From Advenella alkanexedens (GTDB taxonomy: Bacteria > Pseudomonadota > Gammaproteobacteria > Burkholderiales > Burkholderiaceae_B): DNA of 64,000 bases. The stretch spans positions 124,001-188,000 of the forward strand of contig NZ_JAHSPR010000005.1 of NCBI RefSeq assembly GCF_019132845.1, read 5' to 3'. Positions 56,807 through 63,517 of the stretch are shown in pieces (position 1 is the stretch's first letter; every line of letters begins with the position of its first letter). A program made the position numbers and the translations under genes. The notes below the pieces were generated by a model, which saw nothing but the letters and a program-made list of their open reading frames with translations, ran no database searches and was not told the DNA's origin.

Positions 56807-58123
56807 TTAATTACTCACATCAACCAATCTACCTTGATACAAAATAGACCCGGTTGGTTTGCCTGAAGGGGAACCACCAGCCGGTTCAAGACTGATTTGA
56901 AAAAGTTGCCCGGGCTTCACTTTACCCAACATTTCCGGAGTAAGCGTGATAATGGCATTCGATTTAATAGCGCCCAGTGAGCGATAGTCGTTGTTGCCCG
57001 TGTCTGATTGTGTCCAGATTTCCATTTCAAGATTGTCGGCAATGTTTTGCTGAATCATTGGTTTGATCTGTGCGATGCCTTCCTGATTAACTTTTACCAC
57101 CCAGGCAGGCTGGCTATTTTGCCCGGGCGCTGACAACACGGCAATCATTCTGGTCATATTGGAGGTGGATGGAAAAATAATCACAAGAAAAAGCAAGGCA
57201 GTCGCCAGTACCAGGCTGGATATTTGCCATAGTCTTAGGTTTTGGCTGAGTTTTTTGCTTAGTTCCTTGATGCGCGCCTGCAAACCGGAAAACCCGGACA
57301 TGTCATGATCTTGAATGGCATCAAGAATGCCACCGACTTCCTCGGTGTTTTGCATGTTGTGCTTGATGCTGCTCCATAAGCGCGGATGCAAAGGCTGTTC
57401 GGGCAATTGATCCAGGTAATGGGTGAAGTGATCCTCCCAGATCAGGGCAATGCTGGCTGCGGTGCTGTCCTGATTGAAAAGCTGAAGTACATAACGTTCT
57501 TCTTCGCCGCTTAGCCCACCCAATACATATTCGCCAATTTTTTCATTATCAATGTGATAAGGAAAATTACCCAACTTTTTGGATAAATGACGCAAGCCCA
57601 ATAAAATATTTTCCTTGAAACGGCCCAAAGGCATATTAAGCAGGGTGGCGGTTGAGGCTTGCTCACCTGAACTGAAATACATGTTGATCAAACAGCTTTG
57701 TGGCTCAAGTGGCAATTCTTCGAGAAAAGCATGAAAACCCGTATGTGGTGCGTGAGAAGCATGTATGTCGGCCTGCAAAAGACTAAGCGTTTCAACCAGT
57801 GCAGAATCCCTGTTTTGCAAAGTCGCCTGGATCTGTTCGTAATTTTGCTTGTACAGGACACCGATATGGTAGCGCAAGATGCTGTAAATCCATCCTTTGG
57901 CCGGACCGGCTTCTTCGTTATACGTATTGGCATTTTTCCAGATAGTGACAAAGGCACGCTGAACCGCCTGTTCCGCATAGTTTAAATTGCCAAAAATACG
58001 GAATGCCAAGGCCAGCATTTGAGGAGCATCGTGTTTATATAAGCTTTGTATGGCGCTTTTTTGTCCTTTTCCGCAGGCTTTTAGCGTCTTTTCATATTGA
58101 AAAGAAGTAGACTTGTTAAACAT
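56807..58123 (-). CDS. Single-polypeptide fusion of an ECF sigma factor and an RskA-type anti-sigma factor
   Basis: This 438-residue protein contains what are normally two proteins. Residues about 20-95 resemble ECF sigma region 2 (LALAFRIFGNLNYAEQAVQRAF, then KGWIYSILRYHIGVLYK). Residues about 135-185 resemble region 4 (LPLEPQSCLINMYF through MPLGRFKENILLGLRHLSKKL). Without a break it continues into an RskA anti-sigma factor: cytoplasmic sigma-binding segment IGEYVLGGLSGEEERYVLQ (196-214), TM helix about 299-317 and a periplasmic RskA domain. That domain runs from RMIAVLSAPGQNSQPAWVVKV to SLEPAGGSPSGKPTGS. Normally the SigK-type factor and RskA are separate, overlapping genes. The sigma half departs from consensus in regions 2.4 and 4.2, so DNA binding is uncertain. 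It lies upstream of mrp on the same strand and divergent from an SDR gene. Confidence 0.8.
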   Translation of the reverse strand: MFNKSTSFQYEKTLKACGKGQKSAIQSLYKHDAPQMLALAFRIFGNLNYAEQAVQRAFVTIWKNANTYNEEAGPAKGWIYSILRYHIGVLYKQNYEQIQATLQNRDSALVETLSLLQADIHASHAPHTGFHAFLEELPLEPQSCLINMYFSSGEQASTATLLNMPLGRFKENILLGLRHLSKKLGNFPYHIDNEKIGEYVLGGLSGEEERYVLQLFNQDSTAASIALIWEDHFTHYLDQLPEQPLHPRLWSSIKHNMQNTEEVGGILDAIQDHDMSGFSGLQARIKELSKKLSQNLRLWQISSLVLATALLFLVIIFPSTSNMTRMIAVLSAPGQNSQPAWVVKVNQEGIAQIKPMIQQNIADNLEMEIWTQSDTGNNDYRSLGAIKSNAIITLTPEMLGKVKPGQLFQISLEPAGGSPSGKPTGSILYQGRLVDVSN

Positions 58124-58196
58124 GTTCTTTTCCCAGTCTTTATATTTAAATTACCAAAATATTTTTCAAGTTTAACCTTAAAAACAATTTTATCGT

Positions 58197-58988
58197 ATGT
58201 CTTTCAATACTGACACCCATTCCTATCTGAAACAATTTAATCTGGATGACAAGGTCACCTTCTTGACCGGCTCAACAAGAGGGTTGGGCCTTGAAATTGC
58301 CAAGGCAATGGCGCAAAGTGGTGCAACCGTGATCATCAATGGCAGAACACGGGAAAGTGTCGCTGAGTGTATAAAAAAATTGGCTGATGAGGGAATCACC
58401 GTGCGAGGGATTTGTGCGGATATGTCTGATTTTGCACAAATAGACGCTGCATTTGAAAAAATAACACAGGATTACGGTCGCTGCGATATTCTGGTTAATA
58501 ATATGGGAATGCGCATTCGCAAGTCTCTTGCTGAAAGCACCTTGCCAGATATTCTGGCGCTCACTCAAGCTAATCTGACTGCAGCCGTTTACACTTCCAA
58601 GAAAGCGGCCGAATTAATGACTAAAAACGGTTTTGGACGAATTATTTCCATGACATCCATAGCGGGTGAACTGGCGCGTTCTGGTGATGCTGTATACCCG
58701 GTAACAAAAATGGGCCTGACCGGCTTAATGAGGTCTCTGGCCGTGGAATATGCCCGCCAGGGCATTACCAGCAATGCGATTGCTCCCGGTCCTTTTGCTA
58801 CTGAAACCAATAAATCCCTGGCCGAAGACAAAGTAAAAGGTCCGGCTTTCGTGGCTCGGGTACCCATGCAGCGCTGGGGCAAGCCCGAAGAGATCGCTGG
58901 CGCGGCGGTTTTTCTGGCTTCGGGCCTTGCTTCTTATATCAATGGACAAGTTATTACCATTGATGGTGGGATGTCAGTTAATTTTTAA
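58197..58988 (+). CDS. SDR-family NAD(P)-dependent oxidoreductase (gluconate 5-dehydrogenase-like)
   Basis: This classical short-chain dehydrogenase has 263 residues: cofactor motif TGSTRGLGLEIA, NNMG, catalytic Ser in SMTSIAGELARSGD and YPVTK (Tyr-x3-Lys), and the C-terminal GQVITIDGG. NINGRTR after the second strand (Arg) favours NADP. It resembles IdnO-type sugar acid dehydrogenases, but the substrate is unproven. Its last 15 bases overlap the end of the convergent Bug gene. Confidence 0.9.
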   Translation: MSFNTDTHSYLKQFNLDDKVTFLTGSTRGLGLEIAKAMAQSGATVIINGRTRESVAECIKKLADEGITVRGICADMSDFAQIDAAFEKITQDYGRCDILVNNMGMRIRKSLAESTLPDILALTQANLTAAVYTSKKAAELMTKNGFGRIISMTSIAGELARSGDAVYPVTKMGLTGLMRSLAVEYARQGITSNAIAPGPFATETNKSLAEDKVKGPAFVARVPMQRWGKPEEIAGAAVFLASGLASYINGQVITIDGGMSVNF

Positions 58989-59978
58989 ATCGAGTTTTTT
59001 AATCAGCGGCTCCCAGCGAGCTTTTTCCTGCTTCATGTACTCCCTGAACTGCTCGGGTGTACCTGGAATCGGGTCCATATACTGGGCCTGCAACTTCTCT
59101 TTTACGACAGGGTCATTCAGTGCGTCAACCAAGGCATTGGCCAGTTTGTCCTGTATGGCTTTATCCACTTTTGATGAAATAATAAAGCCTGACCAGGCTG
59201 AGCCTTCAATGCCCGGTACGCCCGCCTCTGAAACAGTGGGGATCTCGGGCAGGGCACTGACTCGTTCTGCCGTTGTTTGAGCCAAAGCGGTTAAGCGGCC
59301 ATCATTAACCAGTGGCAGCACGGCAATGGGGGCCAAAGCGGTAAACTGTGTATCGCCCGCCAGTAAAGAATTCATGGCATTAGGCGAAGAGGCATACGGC
59401 ACAGCCGTTGCGACACCATTGAAAGCCTGCAGCATCAGCTCCATGGATAAATGAGAACCTGTGCCAGTACCTGGTGTGGCGTAATTGAACTTGTCCGGAT
59501 TTTCCTTGATTCTATCAACCAGCTCCTGAAGGTTTGTGATGCCTGAATCACTTCGCACGGCAATGATATTGGGCTGTGTGACTGCCATCGTAAGCGGAGA
59601 GAGGTCTTTTTCCGGATCGTAGCTTAAGTTATTATAAATAAACGGGTTGTTGACCAAGGGGCCGGTAATTGAAATGCCAAAGGTATAACCATCGGGTTTG
59701 GCATGTGCGACGGCAGCTGTACCTATATTGCCGCCAGCACCGGGCTTGTTGTCAATGACAATGACCTGTCCCAGTGTGCCGGATGCTTTTTCTGCCACAA
59801 TGCGTGCAATCTGGTCCGGGGTTGATCCGGCCCCAAACGGTACGATAAGCTTCAATTCGTGCTCGGGCCATTTGGCGGTATCGGCAAGGACGGCAGATGA
59901 ACCGGAAAATCCTATTGCTGCCAATGCAAGCAGTGGCAGGTTTTTTTTAATCAAATGAACAAGTCCGATGTTTGACAA
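58974..59978 (-). CDS. Bug/TctC-family periplasmic solute-binding protein
   Basis: This 334-residue exported receptor has a signal peptide ending near VLADTAKWP. Bug family elements are LIVPFGAGSTPDQIARIVAEK, VIVIDNKPGAGGNIGTAAVAHAKPDGYT and ATPGTGTGSHLSMELM. There are no tctA/tctB genes beside it, so it is an orphan receptor, as most Bug genes are. The convergent overlap with the SDR gene and shared location hint at a common carboxylate substrate (inference). Confidence 0.93.
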   Translation of the reverse strand: MSNIGLVHLIKKNLPLLALAAIGFSGSSAVLADTAKWPEHELKLIVPFGAGSTPDQIARIVAEKASGTLGQVIVIDNKPGAGGNIGTAAVAHAKPDGYTFGISITGPLVNNPFIYNNLSYDPEKDLSPLTMAVTQPNIIAVRSDSGITNLQELVDRIKENPDKFNYATPGTGTGSHLSMELMLQAFNGVATAVPYASSPNAMNSLLAGDTQFTALAPIAVLPLVNDGRLTALAQTTAERVSALPEIPTVSEAGVPGIEGSAWSGFIISSKVDKAIQDKLANALVDALNDPVVKEKLQAQYMDPIPGTPEQFREYMKQEKARWEPLIKKLDLKIN

Positions 59979-60011
59979 TGTAAATCTCCTTGGTAACTGT
60001 GAGGTATGGAC

Positions 60012-60344
60012 TTAATACTTCCCCATTAAAATGTCGAAGTATTTTTCCATTAATTCGGTACTTTGATTATCTGGGTAAATCATGTAGCCTTTATCCCTGA
60101 CTGCTTTGTATTTTTCATAAGGGATACTGCTTTCCAACTCGGCAAAGCGTGATTCACAGACAGGGAACAGGTCCTTTTCGGCGGGTTCTTCCTGGTATTG
60201 CAATACATATTCCCGGGTCATGCAAAAAATAATGGCCTTTTCTCTTTCATGGTTGGGATAGGTTTGTTCTTGCGCATGAGTGGCTGTCATGATGAGCGCA
60301 GCGCCAAGCAGGGTACATCCCATGTTTATGAGCATTTTTATCAT
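60012..60344 (-). CDS. Exported Cys-containing hypothetical protein (CExR family copy 2)
   Basis: I do not recognise this 110-residue protein. It has an N-terminal signal peptide (to about THAQ), then Cys41 (IIFCMTREY) and Cys63 within CESRFAELESSIPYEKY. The CExR-[FY]-x-E-x4-[IV]-P-x3-Y pattern is repeated with identical spacing in its upstream neighbour, indicating a tandem duplication. The two Cys could form a disulfide in the periplasm. Its start overlaps the neighbour's stop by one base (TAATG), so they form an operon. Confidence 0.75.
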   Translation of the reverse strand: MIKMLINMGCTLLGAALIMTATHAQEQTYPNHEREKAIIFCMTREYVLQYQEEPAEKDLFPVCESRFAELESSIPYEKYKAVRDKGYMIYPDNQSTELMEKYFDILMGKY

Positions 60345-60754
60345 TATTCCAGTTCTCCGGCATCTAGCCCAAGCATGATTTGGGATGTGGTGGCAAACGT
60401 TTTTTTGTCTTTGGGAGAAAGACTGTTGTAGACATCCTCTAGGATGTATTTCTGGCGATATGCCCGCTGAAAGCTTTCGTACAAATGGGTTTGCTGATCC
60501 AAATAATCGGCAAGTGGCACTTTTTTAATGAATTCCCCATACCTGAATTCACACAGTCTGAGAGACTCGGAGGCATCAAGTGTCTTATTGTCTTCAATGA
60601 CCACATTAGTCTGGCCCGACAAGATGCCTTCCATGCACAAAGAAATCAGGTCTGTTTTTATTTCAGGCGGATAAGGTTCTGGAGTGCAGCCTGACAGGAC
60701 AACAGTACCAAAGACCAGGGCAATGAATGGTTTTACGGTTTTTATCAATTTCAC
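60344..60754 (-). CDS. Hypothetical lipoprotein (CExR family copy 1)
   Basis: This 136-residue protein with a lipoprotein signal (lipobox LSGC, Cys23) is of unknown function. After Cys40 (SLCMEG) comes Cys68 in CEFRYGEFIKKVPLADY, the same motif spacing as in the downstream gene, then a helical C-terminus rich in Lys, Gln and Tyr. Probably a lipid-anchored paralogue of the soluble partner encoded next to it. It is first gene of the pair. Confidence 0.75.
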   Translation of the reverse strand: MKLIKTVKPFIALVFGTVVLSGCTPEPYPPEIKTDLISLCMEGILSGQTNVVIEDNKTLDASESLRLCEFRYGEFIKKVPLADYLDQQTHLYESFQRAYRQKYILEDVYNSLSPKDKKTFATTSQIMLGLDAGELE

Positions 60755-60862
60755 GGTTGGTTTTACCCGGAATGTCTACTAATATAATAGGGATGAGTGC
60801 GATTATATAGCGATTGAACGCAACGAAATGTTCATTATTGCTTATGCCTGCTTTATTGTGCC

Positions 60863-61522
60863 TTGAATCATTTCACACGGATTATTCTATTGAATAAATT
60901 TTTGCTGCTTTTGTTGCTGGGTCTGCCACTGGGTGTCTTTGCCCAAAGCAGTACCGATATTGATCTGAGTGATATTCCAGAGCTGGATAGTGACGTCATT
61001 GTCATGGGAGCCTGTGACCATTGCGGCAAGAATATAACCCTGCAAAGTCTGATGACCAATCCGTTGCCGGATGCGAGATTCTCCTCTTCATATGGCTGGC
61101 GAATGCATCCGGTTTTTCAGGAAATGCGCTTGCATACGGGAGTTGACTATGCTGCGCCGGCAGGAACGCCTGTTACGGCCATACAGGCGGCCAAAGTGGT
61201 TTACCTGGCTAACCGCGGGGGATACGGCAAAACCGTAGTGCTGAAACATGATAATACTTACAGCACGCTTTATGCCCATCTTGAACGCTATGCCCCCGGA
61301 CTGGTTCTGGGTTCGTATGTAAAGAAAGGGGATTTAATCGGTTTTGTGGGATCAACCGGTAACTCCACCGGGCCGCACCTGCATTATGAAATCAGAAAAA
61401 ATGGGCAGCCTGTGGATCCGTCCAGTGGCAAAGTGATACCGTTGCCTACGGTCGTAAAAGTAAAAGGACCGGGCATTAGCATTAAACAAAAAAATGCCCG
61501 AATCCGAACCATCTTGAAATGA
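60863..61522 (+). CDS. M23-family (LytM-type) peptidase, exported
   Basis: This is an envelope metallopeptidase or LytM-domain protein of 219 residues. After a hydrophobic signal (about residues 10-28) comes a CDHC motif (51-54), unusual for this family. The M23 domain has the zinc ligands His91 and Asp95 (LHTGVDYAAPAG), His139 (YAHLE) and the HLHYE motif (His172, His174). All catalytic residues are kept, so it is likely an active D,D-endopeptidase on peptidoglycan. No ATG exists in frame upstream; the start is TTG at 60863 or TTG at 60890 and is uncertain. Confidence 0.88.
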   Translation: MNHFTRIILLNKFLLLLLLGLPLGVFAQSSTDIDLSDIPELDSDVIVMGACDHCGKNITLQSLMTNPLPDARFSSSYGWRMHPVFQEMRLHTGVDYAAPAGTPVTAIQAAKVVYLANRGGYGKTVVLKHDNTYSTLYAHLERYAPGLVLGSYVKKGDLIGFVGSTGNSTGPHLHYEIRKNGQPVDPSSGKVIPLPTVVKVKGPGISIKQKNARIRTILK

Positions 61523-61532
61523 ACAGGCGTAA

Positions 61533-61730
61533 TTATTTTTTACTCAGTGGACAAGCGGTCTTGACGCCAATGATGGCATAAAGTGGACAATAACTAATAA
61601 AGCCGGTTACCAGGGGAATAATGCCCAGGTAACCCCACCATCCGATTGTTCCGGTAATCGCCAGCACAATCAAAACCACGCCCACGATAATACGCAAAAG
61701 TTTATCGATACCGCCAACATTTTTATTCAT
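61533..61730 (-). CDS. DUF2892 (YgaP-like) small membrane protein
   Basis: This 65-residue protein has two TM helices: GIDKLLRIIVGVVLIVLAITG and WGYLGIIPLVTGFISYCPLYAIIG. It resembles the membrane part of YgaP, here without the rhodanese domain. Cys residues in SYCPLY and TACPLSKK are conserved in the family. Start 61730 follows AAGGG; the frame extends to 61757. It follows the ArsR-type regulator on the same strand, as in the E. coli ygaVP operon, suggesting a role in sulfide/persulfide handling. Confidence 0.85.
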   Translation of the reverse strand: MNKNVGGIDKLLRIIVGVVLIVLAITGTIGWWGYLGIIPLVTGFISYCPLYAIIGVKTACPLSKK

Positions 61731-61810
61731 GATAAAGCCCTTTTGATGGATTAACAAAAAACTGACAATTGGAAATTATGTTGAACACAAGCAATGACAT
61801 GGAAAATGCC

Positions 61811-62140
61811 TTAGGATGAGGCCGTATCATTGCAGTATAAGCGGTGCAATGTTTCAAGCATGGCAACGGCTTTTGGGTCTGCCAGGGAGTAGTAAACATT
61901 TCTGCCTTCCTTGCGTGTTTGTACCACCCCGTTTTTTCTGAGAACCGTTAAGTGTTGCGAAAGATTGGGTTGATGAATGTCCAGTAATTCTTCAATCTCG
62001 CCCACTGTTTTTTCACCCTCAAACAAATGGCAGATCATGAGCAAACGGTCTTCATTAACCATGACCTTAAGCAACTTTATGGCTTCAGTAGCGCCTTGCC
62101 GCATGGCAAAGGACATATCCGTAGTAAGTGTTGTGTTCAT
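61811..62140 (-). CDS. ArsR-family regulator, YgaV/BigR/SqrR-like persulfide sensor
   Basis: This 109-residue winged-helix repressor has HTH VGEIEELLDIHQPNLSQHLTVLRKNGVV and wing KEGRNVYYSLAD. The metal-site CxC of arsenic sensors is missing. Instead Cys37 (LLMICHLFEG) and Cys103 (LYCND) lie 66 residues apart, the same spacing as the two sensing Cys of SqrR/BigR. This suggests response to reactive sulfur species through tetrasulfide formation. It is followed by the DUF2892 gene. A tandem AT-rich repeat upstream may be its operator. Confidence 0.87.
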   Translation of the reverse strand: MNTTLTTDMSFAMRQGATEAIKLLKVMVNEDRLLMICHLFEGEKTVGEIEELLDIHQPNLSQHLTVLRKNGVVQTRKEGRNVYYSLADPKAVAMLETLHRLYCNDTASS

Positions 62141-62174
62141 AATTTCAATCTAAGATGGTTAACATTATATACTC

Positions 62175-62201
62175 AAATATAATATTAATAAATATAATAT
62201 T
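62175..62201. promoter_or_regulatory. Tandem 12-bp AT-rich repeats upstream of the ArsR-type gene
   Basis: AAATATAATATT occurs at 62175-62186 and 62190-62201, 15 bp apart. Each copy is nearly palindromic (AATAT-x-ATATT). AT-rich repeats of this kind are reported as operators of BigR/YgaV-type repressors. They may alternatively be plain promoter AT-richness. Confidence 0.5.
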
Positions 62202-62285
62202 TAAAAAGAAGATTTGATTTGGCGCAAACAGTTGAGAGACCACAGCGTACATTTAGTTCAGATTTGCCGTTCAGATTCTGAAAAA

Positions 62286-63413
62286 CTATTCAGCCGGACT
62301 ATCAAACAATTTAGAGGCCTTGCTTTCCAAAACATTTCCCTCGCGATAATACCTCATTAAGGTATTAATATTTTGGTGACCGGTCATTAACATGGTTTCG
62401 GCAATGGGAATATTTTGCCTGGCTGCCTCGGTCACAAAGCCCGATCGCAGTGAATGCGCGGAATATTCTTCACTTAATCCAGCCTGTTTGCAACGGGATT
62501 TAATAATATTGTTCACCGAAACCGGGCTGAGTTTTTCACCGATAGCCCCACCTTTGTTAACTTGCCTGAAAATATAACCATTTTTTATCTGGCTGGCGGC
62601 AATCCAATTGGCCAGTGCCTGGGCGGCCTGACCGGAAACCGGCTTATAGGCATTGGCGGATGCCTGTCCTGTCTGATTGGTTTTTGAATATAAAAGCAAA
62701 TATAAGTAATCTCCCGTCTCGGGTTTATGGATGAGTCTGTCAAAATGGGCATCCGATACCTCGGATCTGCGTCTTCCGCCGCTGGCCCAGGCGAATAATA
62801 TCAGGGCTCTATCCCGCAGGCCTTTAATCGAGTCGTCACAGGTTTCCAGCAACTGGGCAAGCGGTTCCTTGGTAAGTGCCGGGCGCTGGACGGAATGCAT
62901 GCCTTTTTTTGCATAAGCTTTTTGTGTTTTGCCAATCAACTCCTGTACGCGAGGATCTTTACAGGGATTCGGACTGGCAAAAGCAATTTGGTGTGCCTTG
63001 GACAAGACAGCCAGGCGATGCAAAAGGGTGGCTATTGAAAAGTGGCCCCGTTGCGCCTTGAATTTGTTTTCAACCAGAAATACATCGAGCTCGGCGGGCA
63101 AACCAATGGTGTCACCTGTTGGGGTATGGCGCACGGCATGATCAACAATAAATTGCAGCACCACGGGTACTTGCAGGGGAAGGGTGAATGCCTGGTTATA
63201 ACGCATTCTGTACCAGACGGCCCAGTATTTCATGGCGCTTTTGTAGCTGTTCCGCGTATTTTGAGACTCACCTTCAGACACGATGTCGGCAATTGCCTTT
63301 TGGGTGGCTTCATGCAATGAGGTGGGATCCAGCAATGGCAATTGGTTCAGCAATTTAAGGCTTTGTGTGGGCATAAACACCATTTTGACGTAAAAACATT
63401 GGGTAAATTCCAT
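62286..63413 (-). CDS. Tyrosine recombinase / phage-type integrase
   Basis: This site-specific recombinase has 375 residues. The N-terminal core-binding part (about 35-150) is SAM-like. The catalytic domain has Arg215/216 (SGGRRRSEV), a Lys near residue 245 (YSKTN), His320-Arg323 (HSLRSGF), His346 (MTGHQN) and the nucleophile Tyr355/356 (RYYREG). All expected residues are present, so it may be active. ATG 63413 touches the inverted repeat; Met at 63374 (MPTQSLKLL) is an alternative start. It is divergent from a KfrA-type gene, a pairing seen on plasmids and at chromosomal variable loci. No tRNA or att repeat is visible within the window. Confidence 0.92.
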   Translation of the reverse strand: MEFTQCFYVKMVFMPTQSLKLLNQLPLLDPTSLHEATQKAIADIVSEGESQNTRNSYKSAMKYWAVWYRMRYNQAFTLPLQVPVVLQFIVDHAVRHTPTGDTIGLPAELDVFLVENKFKAQRGHFSIATLLHRLAVLSKAHQIAFASPNPCKDPRVQELIGKTQKAYAKKGMHSVQRPALTKEPLAQLLETCDDSIKGLRDRALILFAWASGGRRRSEVSDAHFDRLIHKPETGDYLYLLLYSKTNQTGQASANAYKPVSGQAAQALANWIAASQIKNGYIFRQVNKGGAIGEKLSPVSVNNIIKSRCKQAGLSEEYSAHSLRSGFVTEAARQNIPIAETMLMTGHQNINTLMRYYREGNVLESKASKLFDSPAE

Positions 63414-63457
63414 ATTTGTAATATATAATATGTATTATGTATTGTATATTACAAATA
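63413..63457. promoter_or_regulatory. 13-bp inverted repeat between integrase and KfrA-like gene
   Basis: TATTTGTAATATA (63413-63425) is repeated in inverse as TATATTACAAATA (63445-63457). The 19-bp space between the arms holds a doubled TATGTATT-like motif. It lies in the divergent promoter region, and probably serves as an operator for the KfrA-type protein. A recombinase core site is the alternative. Confidence 0.7.
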
Positions 63458-63517
63458 AATCAAATAGCTTATGATAATTTTTACTTATCGAAAGCTATAT
63501 TCTAAAGTGTATTCAAA

